In this document: positions 51,239-61,286 of the stretch, piece by piece
Numbering within the stretch: the stretch's first letter is position 1
Layout of the letters: every line of letters begins with the position of its first letter
Assembly: GCA_900323505.1 (NCBI GenBank)
Contig: OOIN01000030.1
Location: 124,001 to 188,000 of the forward strand
Source of the DNA: Ustilago trichophora
Taxonomy: Eukaryota; Basidiomycota; Ustilaginomycetes; Ustilaginales; Ustilaginaceae
Direction of reading: 5' to 3'
Length of the DNA: 64,000 nt
The notes under the pieces: model-generated
What the model saw: the letters and a program-made list of their open reading frames with translations, nothing else
Databases searched by the model: none
What the model was told of the DNA's origin: nothing
Made by a program: the position numbers and the translations under genes

Positions 51239-53251
51239 ATGATGCAGCACACGCTGCTCGTCGTGGGAGGCGCTGGCTTCCTCGGTAGCGCCATTTCCAA
51301 GGCTGCATTGGCCAAAGGATGGCGCGTGCTCTCCATCTCCCCCTCGGGAACACCGTACCACACACCTGCAGGTCATCGTCCAGCTTGGTCGTCCAGTCCC
51401 AACATCGAATGGCATGCCGCTGATGCCTTGGATCCCTCCTCGTACTCTCATCTGGCAGATAGAGCCACCGCAGCAGTCCACACTGTCGGCATCCTCTTGG
51501 AATCGGATTACAAGTCCAAATCGCCTCAAGCTTGGCCTCTGCGCAATGCCATTGCTGGTGTCGCCAAGGGATGGGGGCTGAGGCTGCCACAATCGGGCGC
51601 TGACTCGAATCCGCTTCACGACGCAAAGTATCCGGGTGACAAGGTTGGGCAGACGTCGCGCCGCCAAGGTGCAAAGTTTAGCTACGAACATATGAACAGG
51701 GACAGCGCGATTGCTGTTGCGCATACTTTTCTCTCCTCATTGAGGCATCGCTCTTTGCACCCCGCCGAAGGATCCACCTCAACATCGCCACCGGTACCAG
51801 CCCCGTTCATCTACATCTCGGCTGAAGATCTCTTCCGACCGGTGGTTGATGCGAGGTATATCCGTACCAAACGCCAGGCCGAGTCCGCCATCGCTCGCCT
51901 TGCCGCTCACCACCACGCACCTCAACCGCGCAGCTCAACCCGAGGCGGAAGTGAAGCCATCCTCGACGCAGATGGTGCAGGGCTTGAAGGCGAGCTCCGT
52001 GACGAAGCTGCATCGATCGACGTTGATGGCTCTCATGCTTCGAACGCGGATTCAACGGCCACTGCCGGTCTTGTGCGTCCCGTCTTCTTGCGACCGGGAC
52101 TGATGTATCATCCGCACACTCGACCAGGATCTACACTCCCTGCTGCAATCTTGGAAGCTTCAGCAGCTCTGCATCGCTCTCCACCGCTTCCTTTGCCTAT
52201 CCCTACTCCAGCACAGCTGATTGCCAAACTGGGTGGTGGGAGCTCCCCATCTCAATCCATGGCAAGACTACTTACTACCCCACCTCTGCACGTTGACACG
52301 GTTGCAAAGGCGGTATGTGCGGCGATTGAGGATCAGAGCACATTTGGCGTCGTGGATGTGTATGGCATTCGCAAGCTGGCTGGCTGGAAAGATGATGCTT
52401 CGCTCAATGGCAGTGTTTACGGCGAGAGTGTAGCTGGTGCACCTGGTGCTGCGCGTAGTTGGCCTTCGTCGCAGCAACCATTGCAGGCTGCCTCGAGACC
52501 TACATCACCCCTGGTGACTCGTCATACTTCGGCAGTTACGCCTGTGGGTCAGCAGCGAACTTTGACCTCTCGACCTCGGTTGCTTGCGCTTTCAGCATCC
52601 AACAAACGCCGTTTTTTCAGTTTGCCGGATTTGGGTAAGCTCGCATCCACCGCCCTTTCCTCCTCCTCCTCTTCTTCTTCTGCCCAAGCCAGCAAGAACG
52701 AGAGCCGATCGTACCGCGATCCGCAAGGGCGCACTGTGTACGAAACGTCGAAAATCCTTTCGCACCGTTGCTCGACCCTGTTTGAAGTTGTCGCCGACGT
52801 TGATGCCTATAAGCAGTTTGTCCCCTACTGTCAGGACTCTCGCGTGCTTGGGCCCGCCTCCAACTCGAACACCACCGCTTCGGACCCTCCTGCAGTACTA
52901 GCAAATCTCACAGTGGGATTCGGCCGATTCTCGGAAACATACACTTCCAAAGTCACCCTACTCAAGCCCTCGTCAGAAGGCAAAGTGAGCAAGAGTAGTA
53001 GTAGTAGTAGTAGTAGTAGTGTAGTGGCAGAGGCGGTTCAACCCAACCCGGTGTTTTCGTATTTGAGCACAAAGTGGACTTTTCACCCGATTCAAGGCGG
53101 TGAGAGGACCATGGTCGAGTTCAGTTTGAGGTACGCATTTAGGAATCCGGTTTATGGTGCTGTTGCCGGCAATGTTTTTGAACAGATGAGCGCTCAGATG
53201 ATCGATGCTTTTGAACAGCGTGCGGACAAATTGCATCCAAACAAGCGCTGA
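51239..53251 (+). CDS. COQ11-COQ10: Coq11-Coq10 fusion protein (coenzyme Q biosynthesis and transport)
   Basis: A 670-residue protein joining two coenzyme Q factors. Residues about 1-400 form an atypical short-chain dehydrogenase (NDUFA9-like, Coq11/YLR290C group) with the nucleotide-binding LLVVGGAGFLGSAISK at the start and conserved FSYEHMNRDSAIAVA and PVFLRPGLMYHP. After a Ser-rich linker, residues about 485-665 are a Coq10 START-type lipid-binding domain (YETSKILSHRCSTLFEVVADVDAYKQFVPYCQDSRV, then FSLRYAFRNPVYGAVAGNVFEQMSAQMIDAFEQRA). Coq10 chaperones coenzyme Q to the respiratory chain. Two adjacent ATGs at 51239 and 51242 have purines at -3. An in-frame ATG at 51125 would add 38 residues that could serve as a mitochondrial targeting signal, so the true start is open. 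A Ser run (AGT repeats) interrupts the Coq10 domain. Confidence 0.9.
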   Translation: MMQHTLLVVGGAGFLGSAISKAALAKGWRVLSISPSGTPYHTPAGHRPAWSSSPNIEWHAADALDPSSYSHLADRATAAVHTVGILLESDYKSKSPQAWPLRNAIAGVAKGWGLRLPQSGADSNPLHDAKYPGDKVGQTSRRQGAKFSYEHMNRDSAIAVAHTFLSSLRHRSLHPAEGSTSTSPPVPAPFIYISAEDLFRPVVDARYIRTKRQAESAIARLAAHHHAPQPRSSTRGGSEAILDADGAGLEGELRDEAASIDVDGSHASNADSTATAGLVRPVFLRPGLMYHPHTRPGSTLPAAILEASAALHRSPPLPLPIPTPAQLIAKLGGGSSPSQSMARLLTTPPLHVDTVAKAVCAAIEDQSTFGVVDVYGIRKLAGWKDDASLNGSVYGESVAGAPGAARSWPSSQQPLQAASRPTSPLVTRHTSAVTPVGQQRTLTSRPRLLALSASNKRRFFSLPDLGKLASTALSSSSSSSSAQASKNESRSYRDPQGRTVYETSKILSHRCSTLFEVVADVDAYKQFVPYCQDSRVLGPASNSNTTASDPPAVLANLTVGFGRFSETYTSKVTLLKPSSEGKVSKSSSSSSSSSVVAEAVQPNPVFSYLSTKWTFHPIQGGERTMVEFSLRYAFRNPVYGAVAGNVFEQMSAQMIDAFEQRADKLHPNKR

Positions 53252-53408
53252 TTGTCTTTTTTTCTTTCAGTCATAGCAATGCAAAAATAATTGTAGCATC
53301 ATGTCGCTGTGAAAGTCTCGTAGGAAGTTGTGTTGAGTATGATGCTAGCGAACGACTGCCAAAAGAACAAGCTTCATAAGGAAAGAAAGGCAAAAAAGAA
53401 AGAGAGAG
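53252..53408. other. short 3' spacer before the tRNA gene
   Basis: Nothing beyond the 3' region of COQ11-COQ10 and GA/AG-rich sequence next to the tRNA 3' end. Confidence 0.5.
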
Positions 53409-53493
53409 TGGAGACTGCATGAGTCGAACACGCGACCTTTCGCAATTTAGACAAGATGCTAAGCGAACGCTCTACCAACTGAGCTAAACCCCC
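53409..53493 (-). tRNA. tRNA-Ala (AGC) with a 12-base intron
   Basis: Reading the minus strand from 53493, the acceptor arm starts GGGGGTT, the D-arm reads TAGCTCAGTTGGTAGAGC (A box) and the anticodon stem-loop TTCGC TTAGCAT GCGAA has anticodon AGC. A 12-base intron (53456-53445) follows position 37. The T-arm GCGTG TTCGACT CATGC gives the B box, and the gene ends AGTCTCC plus discriminator A. The acceptor stem has the G3:U70 wobble pair that identifies alanine tRNA, together with two other wobbles. CCA is not encoded, as is normal in eukaryotes. Confidence 0.93.
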
Positions 53494-54702
53494 GCACATG
53501 CCACAAGACTGGACTATTGTATTGGTATTGTGGCATGGTGATTGGCTGAGGCGGTGGGAGTGTGGATGCATTGCATTGCATTGCCGGGATTTGATTTTGT
53601 GGGATTGTCCCGTCCGGTCCATTCGGCTCGGCTTGTGGCCGGGTTGTGGAAATGACGCTCGGATCTGCTCAGTTTCCTCATCATGTGGTCCGCTCCTCCT
53701 TTTTTTCTATTTCTTTTTTCTTTTTTTGGGACGGATCATTGCTTCCGTTTGATCCATTGTTCGTGACTCTTCTGCTTCTCCCTCATATTCACTAAGTGAT
53801 GATAAGATGAGAGGGTTCGAGTCAGCATATTTTCTTTGATGATTTATTATTACTTCTCTGCTGGGGGTTAAAGAATTTGGTCGAGTCAGACAGAGAAGAT
53901 AAGATTGAGCTCCGAGGAGTTTCTTGAAGAAATGAATTTTAGTGTGCAAATTGTACAGTACAGTAAAGAAGCATGTCGATAAGTTCTACCGACGTTTGAC
54001 CAGTTTACTTTTGTTTCCCGAGGCCTTGTTTCACTCGAAGCGCAGTTTGCTTGGGCTTTATCAATACACTACTGTACTGCGCAATATTCGGTAGTTGACT
54101 CTGCACCTGTTTTTCATCTGCAATGCATGTACTGTACGTAGTGTCATCGGATGTGAGTCACATTTTTACCGCCGGTTTGTTGAGCAAAGATTAACAACAC
54201 AAGAAAGCCATTTTGAGCCATTTGCGTGAAAACACTGTACTGTACGAAAGGGTTTTAGTCTGACTACTAAAATTCCCCGACGTTTCCGTTCTTTCTTTTC
54301 CCCCTTTTTTTTTTTTTCTGGCGTCGCGGCAGGATGTCCGCAAATACGCATCTCGCACCGTTTCCGGTGTACTGTACATGCAGAGCAAGACCGGTTGACT
54401 AACTTATGTAGCAGGTGGGAGAGGCTCGTGATCAAGTTTTTAGAGCCGGCCTGTTCCCCGTGGATCACTTTTTTTCGCGTCATGAGCGCCTTTCAGCGAA
54501 AAGAAAAGGGTCTGCTCTACCGAAACCGTCGGAAGTGGGTTGCTTTGTTACTGTCATTCATTCACGCACCCCTCGTTGCCATCTTTACTACGACGGTTGG
54601 GATAGAAACGCATTCCATCAGATATAAGTATACAGGTTTCGAACCGATCCACTGCGACCTTGAAACCCTCTTGACATCAAAGGAAATTACACGGGCGAGA
54701 TC
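53494..54702. other. spacer before the DHA1-type transporter
   Basis: No gene is recognised. Six or more GTACA/TGTAC motifs are present: 53952-53964, near 54070, 54129-54137, 54235-54246 and 54369-54377. The stretch is AT-rich around 53830-53950. Confidence 0.5.
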
Positions 54703-56547
54703 ATGGCATCCTATTCCACCGCATCGTCTCGTACTCAGCCACAACCCTCAGCACAACAACAACAACAACAACAACCACCGATAGATCTGGCAACCGAGGG
54801 CACCGCAACCCCATACACCGTCATGACTGGTGAAGCTTCCTCCTCAAGAACACGTTCCGACTCGCTCTCCTCCCATCACACCTCGCCCATCTCTCGCAGC
54901 ACCATTGTCGATGACAACAAGAATCAACCTCACCATGACTCGGCGACCCCAACCACCACTTTTAATTCTCCCTCCAAGATCGTCTCCAACCCCGTCCCTG
55001 CAGAGTTGCATCCCGCCTCGTCAGAGCACATCACCGCTACTCACAGTCCTTCGGCGGAGAAGGACCTCGAAAAGGCACCTCAAGCCCATCCTGCTTTGCT
55101 CCAATCAGAAGCCCAAGACGATGTCATCTGGGTAGAATTCCCTCCGGGTGATCCTGAAAATCCTTTCAATTTTTCCAAGACGCGCAAGTGGTGCATCACC
55201 ATTCTCGGCGTCCTCTTCACGGCTGAAGTGGCAGCAACCGCCTCGGCGTATGTCCCCGGAATTCCTTCCATGGAGCGCGATCTCAACATCAAAAACCACG
55301 AGCTGAGCTTGCTAGGCATCGCCATTTACCCTTTGGGCTTCGCGTTGCCTCCCTTGGTGCTGGCTCCGCTGTCAGAGGTGTTTGGTCGAAATCCCATGTA
55401 TCTGGTCTGTCATCTTTGCTATACGGTGCTTTTCGTTGGCTTAGGGTTTGCGGATAATGTGGCGACAGTGATTATCTTGAGGTTCCTCTCGGGTATGTTT
55501 GGTAGCACGGGAAGTACCATGGTTGGTGGATCGATTTCTGACATTTGGAATAGTAAAGAGAGAGGGCAGCCCATGGCACTGTTTGCGACGGGAGCGATTT
55601 TTGGCACCGGTATTGGTCCCGTTTGGGCTGGATGGGTCGAGAACAATCGCCGTTTGGGATGGAGATGGATCCAATACATCCAAGCCATCTACACTGGATT
55701 CATCCTCATCCTCCTCCTTGTCTTCCTGCGAGAAACGCGCGGAAGCATCATTCTCACCCGACGTGCCGCCAAACTTCGCAAAACTACAGGAGATTCACGC
55801 TACAAGGCGCGCGCCGAACTCGAAACCGCCTCGATTAGCGTTCTCATCAAAAACTCGTTGACTCGACCACTGATTTTTTTGGTCAAGGAACCGATCGTTA
55901 CGTTTTTCTCGCTTTGGATCGCTTTCACTTGGGGATTCATGTATATGCTTCTCAGCTCGGTGGGGTTGATAACCAAACAGCATTCTTTCACGCCTGGAGA
56001 AAATGGGTTGGTATTTCTCGCTATTGCAGGTGCAGGGATTTTGGGTAACTTGATGAATCCAATGCAGGAATATCTTTATCGTAAGAATTTCCCACATCGA
56101 GGTCCTGAAGCAAGACTTTACTTTGCTTGTATAGGCGCGATTGCTTTTCCTGTCGGTTGCTTGATCTATGCCTGGACCAGCTTTCCGCACACTTCGATGG
56201 CAGGGCCTGTTGTTGGAATCGTGGTGCTCATGACGGCTGTTTATCATTTGTATTTGGCTGTGTTTAACTATTTGGCGGATAGTTATTTGACGTATGCTAG
56301 CTCGGCATTGGCAGCACAGAGTTTTGCGAGGAACTTGTTCGGGTTTATTTTTCCTCTCCTTGTTGAAAATCTTTATCATGGATTGGGCTATCAATGGGCG
56401 AGTACTCTCAGTGGTTTAGTGGGCGCTTTGCTGGGCGTTGTACCCTTTGTATTGTTCTTCTATGGAAAAAAAATCAGGGCAAAGAGCAAGATCAGTCAAG
56501 CATTGCAAAGACAATTAGAAGAGCAGGAGGTTAAGGAAAAGTTGTAG
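54703..56547 (+). CDS. DHA1-type MFS drug/polyamine exporter
   Basis: A 614-residue major facilitator protein of the 12-segment drug:H+ antiporter-1 family (Flr1/Tpo1-like), expected in the plasma membrane. A Ser/Gln/Thr-rich N-terminal tail of about 145 residues precedes VEFPPGDPENPFNFSKTRKW, a segment typical of the family just before the first span. Motif A is LAPLSEVFGRNPMYL, and the segment-5 antiporter motif is around GAIFGTGIGPVWAGWV. The loop before segment 7 carries LRETRGSIILTRRA, followed by RPLIFLVKEPIV. It ends with a short basic and Glu-rich tail. The start is an ATG with a pyrimidine-rich leader. The substrate is unknown. Confidence 0.88.
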   Translation: MASYSTASSRTQPQPSAQQQQQQQPPIDLATEGTATPYTVMTGEASSSRTRSDSLSSHHTSPISRSTIVDDNKNQPHHDSATPTTTFNSPSKIVSNPVPAELHPASSEHITATHSPSAEKDLEKAPQAHPALLQSEAQDDVIWVEFPPGDPENPFNFSKTRKWCITILGVLFTAEVAATASAYVPGIPSMERDLNIKNHELSLLGIAIYPLGFALPPLVLAPLSEVFGRNPMYLVCHLCYTVLFVGLGFADNVATVIILRFLSGMFGSTGSTMVGGSISDIWNSKERGQPMALFATGAIFGTGIGPVWAGWVENNRRLGWRWIQYIQAIYTGFILILLLVFLRETRGSIILTRRAAKLRKTTGDSRYKARAELETASISVLIKNSLTRPLIFLVKEPIVTFFSLWIAFTWGFMYMLLSSVGLITKQHSFTPGENGLVFLAIAGAGILGNLMNPMQEYLYRKNFPHRGPEARLYFACIGAIAFPVGCLIYAWTSFPHTSMAGPVVGIVVLMTAVYHLYLAVFNYLADSYLTYASSALAAQSFARNLFGFIFPLLVENLYHGLGYQWASTLSGLVGALLGVVPFVLFFYGKKIRAKSKISQALQRQLEEQEVKEKL

Positions 56548-56880
56548 ATCTCTTTCTCTCGTTCATTCTCTTTTTTTTTTTTCTATACATTCAGACTTTG
56601 CATACATATATACATAAATTATATCATCTAATCACTCGTTTATCTGATCCTTTGTTCATTCGCGATTCTGTATGGATGCAATTGAGCAGCTCTAAGACCT
56701 CTGTGTAAGGTAGTGTGGATTAACTTAGATGTGTGAGGTGGATGTGTGGTCGCTCAACGAAAATTGATCTCAGACATCGCAGCAAGGCAAGCACACGTTG
56801 AAGCAGGGAAGCATATGCAACGAGAAAATCATGATTGACATGGAAACAAAACCTGAACAAAGGTGAAGCTAGCAAAAAGA
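56548..56880. other. convergent spacer
   Basis: It contains the 3' ends of the transporter and NOP12, with a T-rich stretch near 56570. No gene is seen. Confidence 0.5.
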
Positions 56881-59136
56881 TCACTTGCCCTTGGGAGGGC
56901 CCCTCCTACCGGCACCGCCCTGAGGACCAGCTGCACCCTTGAACCTCTTTGCGCCGCCTGCACCACCTGCACCTGCTCCAGCTTTACCAGCACCTGCACC
57001 GGTAGGCTGTCTCAACTTAACCCTCTCTTTACTCTTTGCCTTTTCACCTTCTGCCACGAGGCTCTTATCCGCCCTGTGAGGCTTACCTTTAGCGCCGGCG
57101 GCACCCAACTTTTTGTTCTTCTTCTCCATGCGCCGGTTGACGCGATCCTGATCATCCTTCTTCATTTGTTTCCTCTGATCTTTGCTGAGGGTAGCGTAGA
57201 GTTCGGCCTTCTTGGCAATGTCGGCCGGGTTGGCTGCTACGCGAGCTGTGCTCGGGCTACCGGGAGTGATCTTGGTACGCTTCTGTACGTGTGGAGAAGT
57301 GCCGTTGGGGGTAGGAGCGCCACTGGAGCGTTCGTATCGAGGAGACTTGCGTTGCGGAGTGGTCGGGTCTTCTCCTTGTCCTCCTTCAGCGCCACTCTGC
57401 TGCTTGAAGGAACGCGGGTTGCGGGAAGGAGCGGAAGACTTGGTCTGCGACTTGCAGTAGGCAACTCGAATGGGACGTCCTTTGAGCTTGAGTCGACGCT
57501 TGAACTCTTTGCCCCCCGCTGCGATGGCGGCAGATGCACCGAGACTACCTTTGACACCCTTGATGGATTCGAGGAAGGCCTGCTCTGCGTTGTAGACGGC
57601 CATGATCTCGTCGACGCATTGCTGGGTGGAAAAGTTGACGTAGCCAATGCCTTTGCCCATCTGTGTGGCGGCGTCGCGGATGAGACGGACGGAACGTACG
57701 TATTCGGCATCGCGGACGACCGAGGTCTTGACTTTGCGCTGGTCGGGGTTGATGAATGGGAAATTGAGGATGAGAGCGTCCAACAGAGAAGCTGGGGCAG
57801 GCTCGCCATCGAGACCGGTGACGGGGATGGTGACAGACTCTCCTGCTGCACCAAGCTCGTCAACGAGAAGAGCTTCGAAGAAGGACCGAACTTCCTCTTC
57901 GTCTGTCTCAAAGTCGAGACCGCCAACGAAGAGGGTTCGCTTGGGGTCGGTGGTGGAGCTGCTAGAGCCGGCAAGAGTGCCATCAAAGGTCTTGACCTTC
58001 TCGAGGCCGGAGCTGAGCACTTCGCTAGGGGATATCGACTTGACGAGATCGACACGCAAGTGACGACCCTCGAATGGCTGACCGTCGGCGAAAGAGGCGA
58101 TCAGCGCTGCCAAAACCGAGCCGGTGAGTCTTGGGTCGAGCTGGATGGGTTCTGTCTTTGCATCCTTGGACTTGGCCTTGGGCGGCGAGATGTCGTACAA
58201 GTGTTGCAGCACGGCTTGAGGATGAGCGATGGTGACGTAGGCAGAGACGCTCTTTGCCTTTTCGTGGAAATCCTTGTTGATAAAGGCGATCTTTCGCTTT
58301 TGTTGGGCTGTCAGGGGAGCCTGTGCGTTCTCTCCACCTTCAACAGCAGCCACTGCTTCGCGGTAGTTCTGACTACGCTCCTTTGCCTTGCCTTTCTTGT
58401 TGCTCTTCTTGGATGCGGCCTCGTCGTCCGAATCGGCGTCGAGATGGACGGTGGGGACGGAAAAGGCGACGGAGCGGAAACGCAGACCGGTAGCCTTGGT
58501 GAGCATGGGGTATGGGGAGAATGATTCGATGAACGAGGTGAGCTTGCGCTGGAGGGAACGAGATTGAGCAATCTCGATGGGGACGTTGCCGATAAAGAGA
58601 GTGCGCTGGTCACGGGTCTCGGAGGGCTCGTGCTCCTCTTTAAAAGTCTTCTTGCGCTGTTTGGCTGATTCGGTGGGCTGGGTCTTGGTGACAGACTCGT
58701 GCTGAGGAGGGACATAGGGCTCGTTGTCATCTTGGTCGTCTTCCTTGGCTGATCCTTCGTCTTCGCTCTGGCTAAAAAGGAGGGATCCTTCGTCGTCGAG
58801 CTCCTCGTCAACACTGGAAAGATCACCATCGCCCTCCTCGATCTCTACGTCTTGGTCGTCTTGGTCCTTGCCGGCATCGTCATCGCTGACCTCTTCCTCA
58901 GAGTGCTCGTCTACCTCCTCAACCTGCTGTTTGACAGCCTTGCGCTTCTTGGGGTTGGAAGGGCCAGCAGCTGCTGCGCTAGATGATGTGGAAGCAGCGG
59001 CGACGGGAGCAGGTGCAGGTGGGGCGGCTTTGAAGAAAGCATCGAGTTCCGCATCAAAGCTGGCTGGAGTGACCTCCGCGGGTGTTGCAGTGTCGACAGG
59101 TGCCGGATCGCGATTCTTCTGTGACTTCTTTACCAT
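56881..59136 (-). CDS. NOP12: Nop12-like nucleolar RNA-binding protein (RBM34 family)
   Basis: A 751-residue protein with two RNA recognition motifs. RRM1 lies at about 195-340 (RTLFIGNVPIEIAQSRSLQRKLTSFIESF, interrupted by a charged loop, then AYVTIAHPQAVLQHLY). RRM2 lies at about 395-560 (RTLFVGGLDFETDEEEVRSFFEALL, then GKGIGYVNFSTQQCVDEIM). An acidic N-terminal region (about 75-130) and a long Lys/Gly/Ala-rich C-terminal tail (GAGAGKAGAGAGGAGG, ending GPPKGK) are typical of nucleolar factors. This layout matches Nop12 of yeast, which takes part in 25S rRNA and 60S subunit maturation. It is longer than yeast Nop12 because of the low-complexity ends and loops. The first ATG gives MVKKSQKNRD. 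Confidence 0.85.
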   Translation of the reverse strand: MVKKSQKNRDPAPVDTATPAEVTPASFDAELDAFFKAAPPAPAPVAAASTSSSAAAAGPSNPKKRKAVKQQVEEVDEHSEEEVSDDDAGKDQDDQDVEIEEGDGDLSSVDEELDDEGSLLFSQSEDEGSAKEDDQDDNEPYVPPQHESVTKTQPTESAKQRKKTFKEEHEPSETRDQRTLFIGNVPIEIAQSRSLQRKLTSFIESFSPYPMLTKATGLRFRSVAFSVPTVHLDADSDDEAASKKSNKKGKAKERSQNYREAVAAVEGGENAQAPLTAQQKRKIAFINKDFHEKAKSVSAYVTIAHPQAVLQHLYDISPPKAKSKDAKTEPIQLDPRLTGSVLAALIASFADGQPFEGRHLRVDLVKSISPSEVLSSGLEKVKTFDGTLAGSSSSTTDPKRTLFVGGLDFETDEEEVRSFFEALLVDELGAAGESVTIPVTGLDGEPAPASLLDALILNFPFINPDQRKVKTSVVRDAEYVRSVRLIRDAATQMGKGIGYVNFSTQQCVDEIMAVYNAEQAFLESIKGVKGSLGASAAIAAGGKEFKRRLKLKGRPIRVAYCKSQTKSSAPSRNPRSFKQQSGAEGGQGEDPTTPQRKSPRYERSSGAPTPNGTSPHVQKRTKITPGSPSTARVAANPADIAKKAELYATLSKDQRKQMKKDDQDRVNRRMEKKNKKLGAAGAKGKPHRADKSLVAEGEKAKSKERVKLRQPTGAGAGKAGAGAGGAGGAKRFKGAAGPQGGAGRRGPPKGK

Positions 59137-60169
59137 CTTGTCAAGACTCGACTATGGCCTTGTGCTGATGGTGATGAAGAGGATGGATTCGATGGTGGGC
59201 AGCGGTGTACAGCAGAAGCTCCTGGCTGGCTGGCTGGCTGGCTGACTGGTTGATTGGAAAATCTGCGCAAAAATTGAGAATTTTGAGATTTTCCTTCAGG
59301 GTCGCCTTTGTCCAGTCGCCGATTTCCGAGTTTGTTAAGATTTTCTCCACACAACAACCGAATCTGTCGTACGGGTGAAAGAACAAGTCTTAACACTTTT
59401 TGGTGAAAATTTCGGTTGCTGGGGAGCCGCAAAAAGCGTTTGGCGAGCGTCCAAGTTGCAGCTGCAAACTGTGAGCAGCTGATGCATTTGCAGAATGAAG
59501 AAAAACCGAGCTGCATCCATCAAGTCGGTGTTGTCGATCGTGCCTGAACAACACCCCAGGTCAGTATGGCATTCTACACCAAGATCTTGACTCTGTGCAG
59601 CAAAAGGGTCAAGGCTCACCCAAGGCAAAGCCTCGACACTGTCGAAGCAACTCAGCAGCCACCGTTGTTGTGGGCTGGATACAGTACAAAGATCTTTGTT
59701 TGTCGGCCGTATCACAGATCCAGCAACGCCAGAGAGTGATGGGCGCAAGGCTTGCGTTGGCTCGAAGTGCGGGGCAACGCCTCTTTTCGGCACCATCCGG
59801 CCCCTTGCTACACGACCAACTCCTCAGCCCTTACAGTACATTTTGCCTATACTGCACACACTTGACTCTACATTACCTTGAGTAGCATCAGAGTAGTTCC
59901 TATTCCAGCAAGTAGATTGGGTCTGGACGAACCTGTACAGTATATGGATGAAAGGATGTAAAGCTTGGCAACAGAGGTGTTGACATTGCCGCATTGCTTT
60001 GCTCTTTCTGGGCTCTTGGACGCTGTTCGTTACCGAGCAAGAGTGGTTTGTCTGCAGGATGAGTTTCAGAAACGCGGAATTCCGTGCAGCAAAGGCTTGT
60101 CTCCTGGGAATTCCGCACACCTTTGAAAGAGTGGAATACCAAGTGTTGAGAAATTTGTATTGGATGCAA

Positions 60170-60193
60170 TACAGTACTGTACAGTACAGTACA
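60170..60193. repeat. GTACA/TGTAC motif cluster with 14-bp palindrome
   Basis: Mixed GTACAGT/CTGTACT units. The sequence GTACTGTACAGTAC at 60174-60187 is a perfect palindrome, the same one as at 50883-50896. Confidence 0.95.
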
Positions 60194-60352
60194 TAATGAG
60201 CAAGACGCGTTCCAATGTTCTGTTGTGTTGCACAGAGGGAAAAGACTGGAAACATGGCTTGAATTGCGAGTTGAATGCATTTCAGAAGCCAAGCCTTGGT
60301 CGAGATGTGAGTTGTCGATCAATTTTGACAGACTGTAAGGGTGCTGCACTAT

Positions 60353-60370
60353 AATACAGTACAGTACAGT
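60353..60370 (+). repeat. GTACA motif cluster
   Basis: AATACAGTACAGTACAGT: three and a half tandem units of the pentanucleotide. Confidence 0.9.
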
Positions 60371-60746
60371 GCTCCTCGGCCCTTTGACCGAGCAGAAAGC
60401 ATACACTGCTCAAATGCCCTGTCCTCGTACAACATTCCACAGAGATTCTTGCTCTGCTCGTGTGCTCTCTAGTTGCTGTACACAAAGTGTGCCGTGTCTC
60501 TGTGTATGTTTCTGTTGTTTCTCTCTCTCTCTCTTCTGCCCTTTCTTGTTCTTGTTGTTGTGCTTCTGATTCCTGCCGCATTTCCCACCGTGCCTTAGCC
60601 TGCCAAACGGGAACGCGCCCCTCCCAGTTTTGGCTCTCTCTCTCTTTCCCTCTCCGCCCGCGACCTGCCGAGCTGGTTGCAAGGCTTTAGCGCAATTTGA
60701 CGAGCTCGGCTCCTCTGCCCCTTTCTTTCCCTTTCTTGTTTGCTGG

Positions 60747-60772
60747 TGCTGCTGCTGCTGCTGCTGCTGCTG
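60747..60772. repeat. (CTG)n triplet repeat, non-coding
   Basis: About eight CTG/TGC triplets between genes, unlike the CAG/CTG runs elsewhere in the window that encode polyglutamine. Confidence 0.9.
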
Positions 60773-61286
60773 ATCGTCGTTGGGCGTCTGACCGAACCAA
60801 ACCTTGAGGATACTGTATTGCGACTGTCGATCCTGTTTTTTTTCGGTGCGCCTCATCTCTCACTGACTGGCTGGTAGGCTGGCGGGCTGGCTCGTCGTCA
60901 CCATCGCCCCTCTCCCTCATCTTTTACCCCTTGGCAGAGACCAGACCAGAGAATCTGCATCGCGACGATCCATCACCTTGTCCAACATCCTTTTCTCCTT
61001 TCTCTCTACACCATCTCCAACCCCACCTTCCCTCTCCCTCTCCCTCGGTTCCGTAACAGGATCTTGTCCTCCTTCTTTTCCCCCCCACACTTTTTCTCTC
61101 CACCTCACAGGTTCTACACCACGCAGTCTCAGCGCCAACAGTAACTACATACAGACAGCCCAGGTCGGCCCACCTTTCCTACGTTCTTTTACTGCATCGA
61201 CAATTGCACATCTGCACACCATCAACACTAGTGTCGTCTCGTCATCGTCATCTCTCCACCAACACACTGCTTCACCGTTGCCCATC

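Larger units (their letters stand above)
59137..61286. other. divergent spacer of about 2.1 kb, NOP12 / membrane protein
   Basis: No gene is recognised; open frames up to 168 codons lack features. It contains a GCTG run (59223-59243), many GTACA/TGTAC motifs (59680, 59832, 59934, 60170-60193, 60353-60370), a CTG triplet run (60747-60772) and a strongly CT-rich leader (about 61000-61280). Confidence 0.5.

Noticed and set aside
54560..54720. A possible tRNA on the minus strand, suggested by a B-box-like GGTTCGAAACC near 54637-54648
   Set aside because: No A box, no cloverleaf and no acceptor pairing could be found around it.
56863..58524. A 553-codon plus-strand frame across NOP12
   Set aside because: It is antisense to a gene with two RNA recognition motifs and shows only low-complexity hydrophobic sequence.
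59335..59796. A 153-codon minus-strand frame upstream of NOP12
   Set aside because: It has no recognised domain and unusual composition, overlaps the promoter region and lacks supporting features.
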